48,817 nt of DNA from Pseudomonadales bacterium (GCA_022968985.1 JALJPK010000021.1:1-48817); one strand, 5' to 3'; shown: positions 16,101-25,080, numbered from the stretch's first letter. The notes: a model not told the origin generated them from the sequence alone. A program made the numbers and translations.

Positions 16101-17759
16101 AACCCATTCGCTGATGCTTATTTCTACTTAAATCCTGATATTTCTACAATGATTGATTATTCACTTGAGCGAGTGGCTGATGATGCATTGATTGAAAAAA
16201 TGAAATATGTTCAGAAACAGCCTAGTGCTATCTGGATGGATTCAACAGCAGCCATTACCCAAGAAGGGGGTGACGGAAGTCGTCGTACGTTAATAGGTCA
16301 TTTAGATGCCGCTTTAATGCAGCAAGAATACTATAACTTGAAAGATGGTGGTCAGTCGCCAATGACCGTTGTTATTATTGTTTATAACCTACCGGATCGT
16401 AATTGTGCCTCTTTTGCATCAAACGGTAAATTGATTCAAGTGGGTCAATATGGTCGTTATTATGAACCTGGTGTTTTAGGCATGGGTTACACTAAATACC
16501 GTGATGAATATCTCGCTCCAATCGCCGCGGCATTTTCTGATCCAAAATATGCAAGTTTACGTATTGTGGCAATGTTAGAGCCCGATGCTTTCCCTAATAT
16601 GATTGTTAATAGCAACGAAAGTAATACTAACCCGTTATTAAGTCATTTCCCTGCTTTAATGAATAGTGGTGGATATTGCGATAAAATCTTAAACTTTAAT
16701 AATGATACAGTTGTGCCGCCAGTAACAGGTGAAGGTAATGCAGCTAATCCAAACCTTGGTTTGTATGCCGATTCATTACGTTTAGCAATTCATAAAATGC
16801 ATGAAGCCTCGTTGGTTAATCACAATATCTATACCTACATGGATATCGGTCAGGCTGGTTTATTAGGTTGGGATATGCCAAGTGATGTAACTGATGAATA
16901 CCCTGGATATGAAGACCCAGATACTGCAGATGGTATCCCTGATTATTTACAAACTAATATGAAACGTGCGGTACGTTATTTTAAACAGTTAATTGATGGT
17001 GCGGATGGTAAAATAGACGGTCTGGGTATGGATTGGGTTCGAGGTTTTGCTTCAAACACAGCTAATTATACTCCGATAGAAGAGCCGTTAATTAGTCACT
17101 CAGCGCAATATTTAGATCTTAAAGATTTAGAGTCTTTCTATCAATATAATCCATCCGTTGATGAAAATTCATATATCGATAACTTAAACTACTACTTTAC
17201 TACCGCAGATCCTGCTGGTTATTTCGGTACTCAAAAATTCGAAGAAGTAGGTTTTATTATTGATACAGCACGTAATGGTTGGGGTGCTAAAGGTGATGAT
17301 CGTCCTAAGCCGGGTGTAGGTACTAAAGGTTTTGATCCAGATGCTCGTGTAGATACTCGTACACATCGTAGCCATTGGTGTAACGTAAATGATGCAGGTG
17401 TTGGTGAAGTACCAAAAGCTGCACCAGATGCTGGTCGTCCATACTTAGATGCATTCTTCTGGATGAAACCACCAGGAGAGTCAGATGGTATTTCGTTTGA
17501 TATTTACGATTACCCTATGGGTGGCCAGGCATTTAGTGCTTTAGATTACATTGAAAAAGATATTGTGACTCAATCTAATCATCCTGCTTATTTAGGTAAA
17601 TCATTAGACACGATGTGTATACCAGGTGAAGTTCGTGGAGATACTCTCACCAATGTTGTGCCGCAAATGGCTCCACATGCTGGTTCATGGTTTCATTATC
17701 AGTTTATTATGTTAATTAACAATGCTTACCCAGTTTTAGGTGAGTCCGATTACGATTAA
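13134..17759 (+). CDS. Lipoprotein with PPC and PKD-like repeats and a C-terminal GH6 glycoside hydrolase domain
   Basis: A 1541-aa lipoprotein (signal through LLTTLIAC, lipidated Cys23). Residues ~45-145 are PPC-like (AGQTYYILVNGD). Residues ~170-950 are PKD/cadherin-like repeats, two of which (around 14440-14700 and 14950-15200) are almost identical. Residues ~955-1541 are a GH6 domain: NPFADAYFYLNPD, AIWMDSTAAI, GHLDAALMQQ, VYNLPDRNCASFASNGK, LRIVAMLEPDAFPNM, YMDIGQAGLLGW, GFASNTANY, HWCNV and FFWMKPPGESDG all align in order with family 6 cellulases. The proton donor matching Asp221 of Trichoderma Cel6A is Asp1151. The residue matching Asp175 is Asn1090, and WLGW is LLGW, so activity or specificity may differ. 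GH6 enzymes act on beta-1,4-glucan; whether this one cuts cellulose is uncertain. It is anchored by lipid, probably on the cell surface. Confidence 0.88.
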   Translation: MKKMIKLIKLTLLLSLLTTLIACGEDKAPSNNNPLTVPDTEDIQDNSTTTTTIVESFDLTDQSNFEINNTFSNSEQTALYELYSPTAATLTVNVSSSTAEINIKLLDDKQSFIVNSVVDGDSATLIVELQAGQTYYILVNGDNTLQNVEYVLNLEMSNIPDNITFVETDPVTGADYSPVVEAGNNIDTLTGQSVLLVGSATDLDSLPGELTYTWNINGQNYQGSTVNIVMNTAGNYHVRLTVYDGFNYSFDNMSLNVTDLVLNTAPTANPQQVGDLLIANAYDPDGDNLDYKWKIGSTILGANAYYDITDAPAVFTGSQVVTLEISDATTTFYFQMSDIDFGADSSNTPPVISAINSVTATIAVPFTLSGFATDADIPAQNLIYSWQINGIIYNGANVNVVLNVVGEYIAIFTVSDGEDTVNYTILVTVGDAVIQNTAPIVDIFQSGDLLYAIAADVDSDALTYVWKVESLVVGTSSTFDINNAPSSITGNQVVQLDVSDGFDVTTVFINDIDFGTVPTNQAPVVNAGSNINATVGVVFILSGSATDADTPAQNLSYNWEINGQTYNGATVTVVINSVGEYTAAFIVSDGEYIVTDEIAVTVEDVIQNTAPSAEIIQSGDLLFAIATDVDFDSLTYVWTVESLVVGTSSIFDLNNTPSSITGNQVVQLDVSDGFDITTVFISDIDFGTAPTNQTPVVISIDLISTNLVVTATDDQSVSALTYSWTVANVPVVATGSIIVAPSVTGYQLVTVIATDASGLSSATYQTVIDFGEEGVDPTNTAPTITLAVVSNNLLIAIAADNETSVLSYTWKVGSTTIGTGTPLPLSAVNSVNGIQNVTLVVSDGSLSVTTIVVNVDFGTGPVVDPSNLAPVITSAALIGSNLVAVATDDQSTANLTYTWTIAGTPAATSGATIAAPSGLTGSKVVVVTVTDAGGLYDTETFTANFGGGTGPVVVDLTDPAIIIIDAYNGDIALDQQVIGNTSASLQTAGNPFADAYFYLNPDISTMIDYSLERVADDALIEKMKYVQKQPSAIWMDSTAAITQEGGDGSRRTLIGHLDAALMQQEYYNLKDGGQSPMTVVIIVYNLPDRNCASFASNGKLIQVGQYGRYYEPGVLGMGYTKYRDEYLAPIAAAFSDPKYASLRIVAMLEPDAFPNMIVNSNESNTNPLLSHFPALMNSGGYCDKILNFNNDTVVPPVTGEGNAANPNLGLYADSLRLAIHKMHEASLVNHNIYTYMDIGQAGLLGWDMPSDVTDEYPGYEDPDTADGIPDYLQTNMKRAVRYFKQLIDGADGKIDGLGMDWVRGFASNTANYTPIEEPLISHSAQYLDLKDLESFYQYNPSVDENSYIDNLNYYFTTADPAGYFGTQKFEEVGFIIDTARNGWGAKGDDRPKPGVGTKGFDPDARVDTRTHRSHWCNVNDAGVGEVPKAAPDAGRPYLDAFFWMKPPGESDGISFDIYDYPMGGQAFSALDYIEKDIVTQSNHPAYLGKSLDTMCIPGEVRGDTLTNVVPQMAPHAGSWFHYQFIMLINNAYPVLGESDYD

Positions 17760-17795
17760 TATTGTTAATTGAATAAAACTTAAAAATAGTAATTT

Positions 17796-17832
17796 AAAAA
17801 TCCGAAGTCAGTTATGGCATCGGATTTTTTTT
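17796..17832 (+). terminator. Rho-independent terminator of the GH6 lipoprotein gene
   Basis: A stem of AAAAATCCGA and TCGGATTTTT around a 14-nt loop, followed by a T run, 37 bp after the stop codon. Confidence 0.88.
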
Positions 17833-18185
17833 GGCTTTTTTTTGCCCTTTTTTTCTCTGCTGCAGTGCTCTGAATTTTATTGCTGTTTGATTCCTTATGA
17901 TCCTTTGAACTCAAATTATTACTCAGATTTTTTGTTATCCCTTTGTTCTAGATCTACTGCTGTGATGCCAAAAAAATACCACTTAAACCCTCAAATAACC
18001 AATTAGCACTTTTTTCACCAAAATCGACAGTTTGCTTATATTGTTTTGTTTAATAACAAAACAGGTTTTGTGTTTGTATCAAAAGGGAATCTAAAAATCT
18101 AAGGGTTAAAACATAGGAAAAAACAATTTTTCTAAAACCCCCTTTAATTTGATGTTGGATTATCACTAGTCACTGTAAATTATTT
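17833..18185. other. Intergenic stretch before the HAD-PlsC gene
   Basis: About 350 bp, AT-rich, with T runs but no ORF with family features and no RNA gene that I can recognise. It presumably carries the promoter of the downstream gene. Confidence 0.45.
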
Positions 18186-19511
18186 ATGAGTTGTCTTATG
18201 CAATCGAATATTTTAAATCGTAGAATAAAACTATACAAAACATTAGTCTGTTTTGATTTTGATGGCACCTTAACCGCCAGCAACGCGTTACATCAACTTT
18301 ATATATTCAAAGTAAATTATTATGGATTAATAGTTGGTTTTTTTTGGCGTTTGCTTTTTTTAATTCAAATCCCTTATTTTTATTATTTATATAAAACGGA
18401 TAACAAATTGTTTAATCGGTTTTTATATGGCCGCTACCGTGGAATGCAACAAAAGAAATTACTCGAAATTTTAGATAAAAACGTTGCGCTTTTTTTATGG
18501 CGTCAGTTGTTTCCCCAAGCAGAAAAAATCATGCAACAGTTAAAAAAAGAGCAAACAGACATTGTGATTATCTCCGCTTCTTGGTCACCGGTAGTTGAAT
18601 ATATGGCGTTGTTACTTGGTATTAAGTTTACTTTTGCTACACAACTAGAAGTCAAACAAGGTTTGTTAACTGGGAAGATTATTGATTTTGTTGATGGTGA
18701 ACGTAAAGCACAAAAATTGAATCAATTTCTTATGTGCTCAGCTCAGAGCTACGGTAAAGTGGTGGCTTATGGTAATTCAACATGGGATATTCCAATGCTT
18801 AATTGTGCGGATGAAGCCTATGTGATTAACCCCAATAAAAAATTAAAGGATTGGGCGATTACAAATAAAATAGAAACGTTATCATGGAGTATTAAAAAAA
18901 GGCATTGGAGCATTGGTTTTTTCTTACCGATTACAAAATTCTATTTAGGTTCATTTAAGGGTTGGCAACATATTCCTAAAACCGGGGGGTGTATTGTGAT
19001 TGCTAATCATACTAGTTATTTAGATCACTACATGCTCTACCCTTTGATTGGTTTGGTTACGGGGCGAAGAGCGAAATTTATCTCAAAAGTGGAACATTTT
19101 AAATCGCCTATCTTCGCCAAAATCATAACGTATTTAGGGGCTTATCCTATTGATAGGCACAGCAGTGCAAAAGCAGCATTAGATGTGTGTATCGAGCTTG
19201 TAAAAAATGGAGAGTTGCTAATTATTTATCCAGAAGGCACCCGTGGTGACAACCGTATAATGAATGAATTTAAAGCAGGTGTAGTATTAATTCAAGAAAA
19301 AACCCAAGCACCGGTTTTACCAGTGGGTATTGTTGGGGCTTTTGACGCTTGGTCACCAGCAAAAAAATACCCAACAACAGGCACAATAGATGTGACAATA
19401 GGTGCACTGATACCTAGTGTTAATTCAAAACAAAAAACAGTAAAATCTGAAAAAATTAATAAAAAACAAAGAGCGGCGCAATTAAAACAAAAGGTTAAAG
19501 AATTGTGTTGA
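18186..19511 (+). CDS. HAD-IB phosphatase fused to 1-acylglycerol-3-phosphate acyltransferase (PlsC-like)
   Basis: A 441-aa two-domain protein. Residues 20-230 are a HAD subfamily IB hydrolase: motif I DFDGT with Asp24 nucleophile and Asp26, motif II at IISAS, and the metal-binding motif GNSTWDIPML. Residues 245-440 are a PlsC acyltransferase with the catalytic NHTSYLD (His275, Asp280) and the phosphate-binding YPEGTRG (348-354). Fusions of this type in other bacteria are linked to phospholipid synthesis or remodelling; the phosphatase may act on a phospholipid precursor (inference). A hydrophobic stretch at 45-70 suggests membrane contact. The ribosome site is weak; a second Met at codon 5 is an alternative start. 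It is monocistronic by spacing. Confidence 0.88.
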   Translation: MSCLMQSNILNRRIKLYKTLVCFDFDGTLTASNALHQLYIFKVNYYGLIVGFFWRLLFLIQIPYFYYLYKTDNKLFNRFLYGRYRGMQQKKLLEILDKNVALFLWRQLFPQAEKIMQQLKKEQTDIVIISASWSPVVEYMALLLGIKFTFATQLEVKQGLLTGKIIDFVDGERKAQKLNQFLMCSAQSYGKVVAYGNSTWDIPMLNCADEAYVINPNKKLKDWAITNKIETLSWSIKKRHWSIGFFLPITKFYLGSFKGWQHIPKTGGCIVIANHTSYLDHYMLYPLIGLVTGRRAKFISKVEHFKSPIFAKIITYLGAYPIDRHSSAKAALDVCIELVKNGELLIIYPEGTRGDNRIMNEFKAGVVLIQEKTQAPVLPVGIVGAFDAWSPAKKYPTTGTIDVTIGALIPSVNSKQKTVKSEKINKKQRAAQLKQKVKELC

Positions 19512-19588
19512 TTTGCAAGTAAAGAATGATTTAAAGAACACTGGGCCGGTATAAAGTTATTTTGTATTTACTAATTAACAATTTATTT

Positions 19589-19616
19589 AAAGCATTGGAT
19601 TGTTGTGCTTTTTCAT
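19589..19616 (+). terminator. Weak candidate terminator of the HAD-PlsC gene
   Basis: AAAGCA and TGCTTT form a 6-bp stem around an 11-nt loop, followed by TTCATTTAGTTTT. The stem is short and AT-rich, so this is tentative. Confidence 0.3.
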
Positions 19617-19785
19617 TTAGTTTTAATTGAAAAAGTCACAACGATTCAGGCCATCTTAAATTAATATGTCCAAGACACATATAGCGAGAAGCTAAGCGAC
19701 AAAATGGGATACTATAAAAAAAAGAGGAAGGGAATTGTAAGGTTTAATGCCTTGTAATTTTGTCAGATTAATAGTTTATGCTAGA

Positions 19786-20067
19786 TTAAACTTTTATTCC
19801 AGGACCTTCTAACCCTACTTGACTCGTACTAAACTGATTATGAGTGCCATTACAAAAAGGAATATCTGCTGAATGTTTACATCGACATAAGAAGGCGTCA
19901 CCGGACTCTTCAGCGGTAAATACTTTAGGAGTAAAACCACTACCTTGGTGGGAGCCATCGCAAAAAGGTTGACCTTTTGATTGCCCGCAGCGACAAAAAA
20001 CATATTCTTCTCCTTTTGTAAGGTTGACTTTTATAGGTGTGTTGGCGGCTATGATTGGATTACTCAT
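19786..20067 (-). CDS. Tandem CDGSH iron-sulfur protein
   Basis: A 93-aa soluble protein with two CDGSH-type [2Fe-2S] sites. Site 1 is Cys25, Cys27, Cys36 and His40 (CRCGQSKGQPFCDGSH); site 2 is Cys61, Cys63, Cys72 and His76 (CRCKHSADIPFCNGTH). The 3Cys-1His ligand set is intact in both. Bacterial double-CDGSH proteins are small electron-transfer or Fe-S proteins of uncertain role. AAGGGC about 8 nt before the ATG supports the start. It is divergent from the M60 peptidase gene and stands alone. Confidence 0.92.
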   Translation of the reverse strand: MSNPIIAANTPIKVNLTKGEEYVFCRCGQSKGQPFCDGSHQGSGFTPKVFTAEESGDAFLCRCKHSADIPFCNGTHNQFSTSQVGLEGPGIKV

Positions 20068-20412
20068 GAGTATTGCCCTTTTTGTCTAGAAAATAAAATA
20101 GTTGTTTAAACGTTTAGTTTTCAGAATCCCCAAAAGTATAGATGAGTTTATTGGTTTATGAATTTTTTAAGATCAAAAGAAGTCAAAATGGACGTCTACT
20201 TTTGTAATTTATTTCAAAAACCATGTAGTAACGAAGGTAATCAATCATCTATTTGATTGAGTTATATTTTGGTCAAAAACAAACCCAAGCAAACCAAGTG
20301 CAGTGAATTTTCGGTTCTTAAAACCCAGGCAGGAGTTGTGAATTATCACTCATCTATTTTTACTCTATGTTGATAAAGTGGGCATTATTCATAATAAACA
20401 ATTGGTTTTATA
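20068..20412. other. Divergent intergenic region, CDGSH / M60 peptidase
   Basis: About 345 bp that must hold both promoters. No clear operator, riboswitch or hairpin was seen. Confidence 0.4.
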
Positions 20413-22479
20413 ATGGTTATTAACAAATATTTATGTATATCCTTGATGGTTGGTATAACAGCCTGCACAGGCAAGGTAAATCCACAAACTTCAGCTCAAA
20501 GTAATAATACTGAGTCCGCTGAACAGACTATAACAAGTACGCAGTTTTCAGAAAATGAATTAACCAACTTGTTTACTGACACATTTACATCCACTAGTTT
20601 GGGTGTTACTAACACTTTAACGGATACATCACTGAATAAACCCACTCAGAGCAATACAGAAACTGAATCAGAAACAAATACTGTAACTGAGTCAGAAACC
20701 AATTCTTTAACAAATACATTAACTCAAACATCAAAAGACACAGATAACACAACCTCAACAACAACCTCAACAACAGAAACAACAACCGAAACATCGCGCG
20801 GCACAGACAGCGAAACCTCAACAGAGATTGAAACAACAAATACTACACATAGTGAAACAGACACTGACATTGGGACATCAACACAAACCATAAGTACAAC
20901 CCAGACTTCAACACAAACCACAACCGAGGTAGATACATCAGAATTAACTGTTTTATATTCAGTACAAAATCAGTCGTTATGTTTGAGTTTGGACTTGGAC
21001 AACAGCAATATAGCCGCCTTGTCTTGTGATGATTCAAACAAACAGAAATGGTTAATGGACAATAATGAAATTCGCAGTGCCGACAATACAAATCAATGTA
21101 TAACCGCGGCCAGTTTAAGCTCGGGGGCGGATTTGTTTTTGAGCAACTGTGATAACAGTGAAAATCAAAATTGGCATTTTGAAAACAATATGATATCTCA
21201 TGACAATTACGTTTTTGATTTAAATACAAACAATAATAATGTCATAGTTTATGCGCAACACGGCGGCAGCAATCAACAATGGTTAACGCAGCTACCTAAG
21301 GCCTCAGATAGTTTTACATATTTAACCGATGTGCCCGCTCAAGGCCCTTATGGCAGTCGTACCTTTAAACTGACTGCGGCGCAAAATTGGGTGAATGTTG
21401 GTTTGTATTTACATCAAGGTGAATCCGCAACTATTGACGCCAGTGGCAGCTGGACTGTTTCAGGAGGTGTGGCTTATGGCCCAGATGGCAATAACAATGT
21501 CACAAAACGTGGCTGCCAAGAAGGTGAGTTAGTCGCGCGTATTGGTTTGGCTTATAAAGATGAAAGAATTACTTGTATTGGCAGCGGCGGCACAATTAAC
21601 GCACATACCGACGGCATTGTGTTTATTGCTGCAGTTAGCGCCAACGATTTAGGTGAATCCTATGAGACCAAAAAAAATGCCTACGGTGAATTGGATGTGA
21701 CTGTCACCAGTGATGGGCAGACTGTGCCGGTAGTATTGGCCGATGAGGCCGAAGATTACGACTTTACTACTGTGCTATCAGGCTGGGTCGATATTATGGG
21801 TGAGTTTAATATTGTGACTATGCCTACAAATCTGGCCATTTTAGATCAGCCTCATCTTAAATCCGCCTTAGATCGCTTGGATTTTATGTATAACAGCCAT
21901 TATGAACTACGAGGCAGAAAACCGTATTTTGGTCAAATTATTCGCTGGTTCCCTGACACCGACGCCCCAGGCTGGATGTTGGCAGGCCCGGTTATACGTA
22001 TGGACGGCGCAATAACTTCTACAGGTTCGACTATTGATACCCGAATTACTCGTATTGCCGCTGAAGGTGTCACAGGCTGGGGTTTTGCTCATGAACTGGG
22101 GCATATCTTTAACTTTGCAGGAGGTGATTGGGTTTATGTTCTACAAGGTGGTTTAGAGGGTTGGCCTAATGTATTTAGTGTATATACCCTAGAAAAACTA
22201 GGTTTATCCCAGCATAACAACCTTAATGACTGTCCCCAGAAAAAAGCCACTTATATCGGCAGTAATAATTATGATGACAATTTGGGTGGGCCATGGAATG
22301 CGTTATGTTTTTTATTGGAATTAAAAGACAACCACGGTGGCTGGGATACTTATAAAAAATTCTATCAAGAATTTAATACAAATCCAGGCAAAGGTTGGAG
22401 TTTTTTACGTCAACGTTTTAACGACGCCAGCGGTGAAGATACTACAGCTACCTTTGATAGTTGGCTAATAAACCTTTAG
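20413..22479 (+). CDS. Secreted M60-like metallopeptidase lipoprotein with ricin-B and LecA-like domains
   Basis: A 688-aa lipoprotein (signal through VGITAC, lipidated Cys18). Residues ~25-175 are an extreme Ser/Thr/Glu-rich spacer. Residues 178-292 are a ricin-type beta-trefoil with three QxW repeats (QKW, QNW, QQW). Residues ~328-433 match the PA-IL/LecA-like fold (LYLHQGESATIDASGSWTV, GELVARIG, GELDVTV). Residues ~445-688 resemble the M60 (enhancin/mucinase-like) peptidase domain, with the zinc motif HELGH at His560, Glu561, His564. Known M60-like enzymes cut O-glycosylated mucin-type proteins, often guided by carbohydrate-binding modules. A glycoprotein target at the cell surface is inferred. 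A strong terminator follows. Confidence 0.85.
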   Translation: MVINKYLCISLMVGITACTGKVNPQTSAQSNNTESAEQTITSTQFSENELTNLFTDTFTSTSLGVTNTLTDTSLNKPTQSNTETESETNTVTESETNSLTNTLTQTSKDTDNTTSTTTSTTETTTETSRGTDSETSTEIETTNTTHSETDTDIGTSTQTISTTQTSTQTTTEVDTSELTVLYSVQNQSLCLSLDLDNSNIAALSCDDSNKQKWLMDNNEIRSADNTNQCITAASLSSGADLFLSNCDNSENQNWHFENNMISHDNYVFDLNTNNNNVIVYAQHGGSNQQWLTQLPKASDSFTYLTDVPAQGPYGSRTFKLTAAQNWVNVGLYLHQGESATIDASGSWTVSGGVAYGPDGNNNVTKRGCQEGELVARIGLAYKDERITCIGSGGTINAHTDGIVFIAAVSANDLGESYETKKNAYGELDVTVTSDGQTVPVVLADEAEDYDFTTVLSGWVDIMGEFNIVTMPTNLAILDQPHLKSALDRLDFMYNSHYELRGRKPYFGQIIRWFPDTDAPGWMLAGPVIRMDGAITSTGSTIDTRITRIAAEGVTGWGFAHELGHIFNFAGGDWVYVLQGGLEGWPNVFSVYTLEKLGLSQHNNLNDCPQKKATYIGSNNYDDNLGGPWNALCFLLELKDNHGGWDTYKKFYQEFNTNPGKGWSFLRQRFNDASGEDTTATFDSWLINL

Positions 22480-22580
22480 TGCCAACTCTAAACTTTTTGT
22501 GCCTAGATCTTAGGTTCTGGACCTTAGGGTTTAGAATCGTTGATCGATAAAAAACCGATCCCTTCCCTGCAAAACCTTTT

Positions 22581-22612
22581 AAAAAGGCCACTATTTATAG
22601 TGGCCTTTTTTG
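22581..22612 (+). terminator. Rho-independent terminator of the M60 peptidase gene
   Basis: AAAAAGGCCACTA and TAGTGGCCTTTTTT form a near-perfect 13-bp stem around a very short loop, followed by Ts: a strong intrinsic terminator about 100 bp after the stop codon. Confidence 0.93.
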
Positions 22613-22954
22613 TGTCTGTCAGAACAGTCGAGCATCTTGATATCGCTCCAGCCAAACATTTTTTTGGGGTTTGGGGATACACACCACCTTGTGTTAGAAA
22701 TTTGGCTGTAATGTAAAGATACTAGGCTTGACTGTCTGTTTCATTTAGATGTGATCTAGAAATATGCAAGTTTTGCTCTGATATATAAAGTAAAGATTCG
22801 GCCTCAATACACACGGCCCAAGCGAGCCCATATACAACAACCCTATTACAAAGAGTTATTCATTTAACAAATATTCACTTTTTTTTAACTTACACTTTGT
22901 AAAGTTCTGTTTTGTAACCTACGCTCATTTAACAGTTTATTGACAGAAAAAATT
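22613..22954. other. Intergenic leader of the signalling operon
   Basis: About 340 bp upstream of the histidine kinase operon. No ORF or known RNA element was recognised. A run of T followed by AACTTACACTTTGTAAAG (2-fold symmetric CTTTGTAAAG part) lies near 22880-22905 and could be promoter sequence. Confidence 0.35.
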
Positions 22955-24625
22955 ATGATTTCCACCAAACTATTCACCAAACTACAACGTTATAGCGCTG
23001 AATTATTAATTCCAAATTGGTTAATTTATAGCACTTTGGCTATTTGCATTTTGCCTTTGTTGTTATTGTTATTAGGAGTTGATTTTGGTAATCATGCAAT
23101 TAAATTACCTATTAATGCTACCGTTGATGATTTGTTCTACAGGCTCTCGGGTGCATTTACCCACACTTTATTAGAGTGGACCGCTTTTTGTGCTGCATTA
23201 TTTACTGTTGCTTTGGCATTTAGCCATTTTAGTATTACAAAAGATATTACAACTCCAGTGATTGGGGTGGCATTATTTGCCGCCGGTTGTATGGATGCTT
23301 TTCACACGTTAGCGGCAACTCGTTTGATTGAAGCGGTGGCGGATAATACAGATTTAGTGCCTTTTACTTGGGCAATTTGTCGAATTTTTAATGCCCTTAT
23401 AATGATAATTGGTGTGGGAATGTTTTTGAAAAAAGATTTAAAAACACCCAAATTAGGCATTAAGTTTCTTGTTTCTATTAGTTTATGTTTTGGTGTTGTG
23501 GCCTATTTAATTATTTATTTTGCTGCCACCAGCCAAAATTTGCCACAAACTCAATTCCCAGATGCTCTGATTCGTCGGCCTTACGATATTATTCCATTAG
23601 TGTTATTTCTATTTGCTGGTTTTGTTATTTACCCAATGTTCTACCGTCGATATCCATCAATATTTTCAGCTGCGTTATTATTGAGTATCGTGCCTGAAGT
23701 GGTGGTTGAAATGCATATGGCATTTGGTTCAAGAGCATTATTTGATGAACACTTTAACATTGCCCATTTCTTAAAAATTATCGCTTATATCATCCCATTT
23801 ATAGGTTTGAACCTCGATTACATTCGAGTATATAGAAAACAAAAACAACAAAGTGAAAATCTTGAATCCGCCATTAAAGAAATCAGGCGTTCTGAGCAAG
23901 AGTTACATATATCCAATGATAAATTAAAGGAGTCCAATGTCGAATTAGAAAAATTCGCATATGTCGCGTCTCATGATTTACAAGAGCCATTAAGAAAAGT
24001 TCAGGCATTTGGTGATCGATTAGTGACTAATTATAGTGATGTCTTGGATGATCGAGGCAAAGATTATATAACCCGTATGCAAAAAGCCTCGACGAGAATG
24101 CGCACGTTAATTGAAGACCTATTAACATTTTCCCGAATCGGCAATAATGAAATTGACTTTAAATCTGTGAATACAAATGATGTTTTGGCAGAGTGCTTAC
24201 AAGATCTTTCAGAATTAATAGATAATAAACATTTGATTGTTAATTACCCATCGTTGCCGAATATCAGTGGCAACTTCAGCCAGATGACACAGGTATTTCA
24301 AAATATTTTAAGTAATGCGGCAAAGTTTCATAGGCCCGATCAGCCTGCCATTGTTGATATTACATTTGAGCAAAAACTAGACGCTGTTAATAAGCCAATT
24401 GTTACTCTACACTTTAAAGACGATGGGATTGGTTTTGATATAAAACATAGTAAAAAAATATTTGAAGTGTTTCAACGTTTGCATGGTGTTAATGATTATG
24501 CAGGAACGGGTATGGGACTAGCCATTTGCCGAAAAATTATGCTTAGGCATAAAGGTGACATAAATGTGACCAGTGAATTAGGGCAAGGTAGTATTTTTAG
24601 CTTAACTTTTATGGTATCAAATTAG
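22955..24625 (+). CDS. Membrane sensor histidine kinase (MASE3-like sensor)
   Basis: 556 aa from the ATG at 22955 (a TTG 15 nt upstream is possible but has no ribosome site). The first ~280 residues form about seven to eight membrane helices resembling the MASE3 sensor (CMDAFHTLAATRL and AICRIFNALIMIIG). A coiled coil follows (KQKQQSENLESAIKEIRRSEQEL), then HisKA (YVASHDLQEPLRKV, phospho-His in SHD) and HATPase_c (FQNILSNAAKFH as N box, DDGIGFD as G1, GTGMGLAICRKI as G2). The SHDLQEPLRK form is the bacteriophytochrome/Cph1-type kinase subgroup, often paired with single-domain Rcp1-type receivers like the next gene. It is first in a three-gene operon; 8 nt separate it from the next start. The input signal is unknown. 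Confidence 0.9.
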   Translation: MISTKLFTKLQRYSAELLIPNWLIYSTLAICILPLLLLLLGVDFGNHAIKLPINATVDDLFYRLSGAFTHTLLEWTAFCAALFTVALAFSHFSITKDITTPVIGVALFAAGCMDAFHTLAATRLIEAVADNTDLVPFTWAICRIFNALIMIIGVGMFLKKDLKTPKLGIKFLVSISLCFGVVAYLIIYFAATSQNLPQTQFPDALIRRPYDIIPLVLFLFAGFVIYPMFYRRYPSIFSAALLLSIVPEVVVEMHMAFGSRALFDEHFNIAHFLKIIAYIIPFIGLNLDYIRVYRKQKQQSENLESAIKEIRRSEQELHISNDKLKESNVELEKFAYVASHDLQEPLRKVQAFGDRLVTNYSDVLDDRGKDYITRMQKASTRMRTLIEDLLTFSRIGNNEIDFKSVNTNDVLAECLQDLSELIDNKHLIVNYPSLPNISGNFSQMTQVFQNILSNAAKFHRPDQPAIVDITFEQKLDAVNKPIVTLHFKDDGIGFDIKHSKKIFEVFQRLHGVNDYAGTGMGLAICRKIMLRHKGDINVTSELGQGSIFSLTFMVSN

Positions 24626-24633
24626 GAAATATT

Positions 24634-25080
24634 ATGATCAAGCCCATTCGAATACATATGTGTGATGATGATGACGACGATAAAATGTTAATCGAAGATG
24701 CTTTGCAAGAAGCAAGGATTAATAACTGTATCGATTTCACCTCAAATGGAGAAGAGTTATTGAGTTATTTACGCAGAGAAGGTAAATTCGAGAAATTTAA
24801 AGACGACCCGTTACCTGGTTTAATTCTTCTCGATTTAAATATGCCAGTTATGGATGGGCGTACCGTTTTGTCTGAAATTAAAAAAGACAAACTATTAAAA
24901 TCAATTCCGGTTGTTATTTTAACTACAAGCAAAGCCGAAATAGATATTGCAGTTACTTACAACATGGGTGTGAATTCATTTATAGTTAAACCTGTTACAT
25001 TTCAAAGTTTAGTATCTGTGGTGCATTCCATTACAGATTATTGGTTTAATATTGTTCAACTACCGGATGATAAATCATGA
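24634..25080 (+). CDS. Single-domain response regulator, Rcp1 type
   Basis: A 148-aa stand-alone receiver. The acidic pocket is in DDDDDD (11-16), the phospho-acceptor is Asp67 (LILLDLNMPVMDG), the switch Thr is in ILTTSKAE, and the Lys is in FIVKPV. There is no output domain. AGGAAATATT before the ATG is a good ribosome site. The upstream kinase is the obvious phosphodonor. Its stop codon overlaps the next start (ATGA), so translation is coupled. It probably relays phosphate or controls the downstream c-di-GMP enzyme by protein contact (inference). Confidence 0.93.
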   Translation: MIKPIRIHMCDDDDDDKMLIEDALQEARINNCIDFTSNGEELLSYLRREGKFEKFKDDPLPGLILLDLNMPVMDGRTVLSEIKKDKLLKSIPVVILTTSKAEIDIAVTYNMGVNSFIVKPVTFQSLVSVVHSITDYWFNIVQLPDDKS

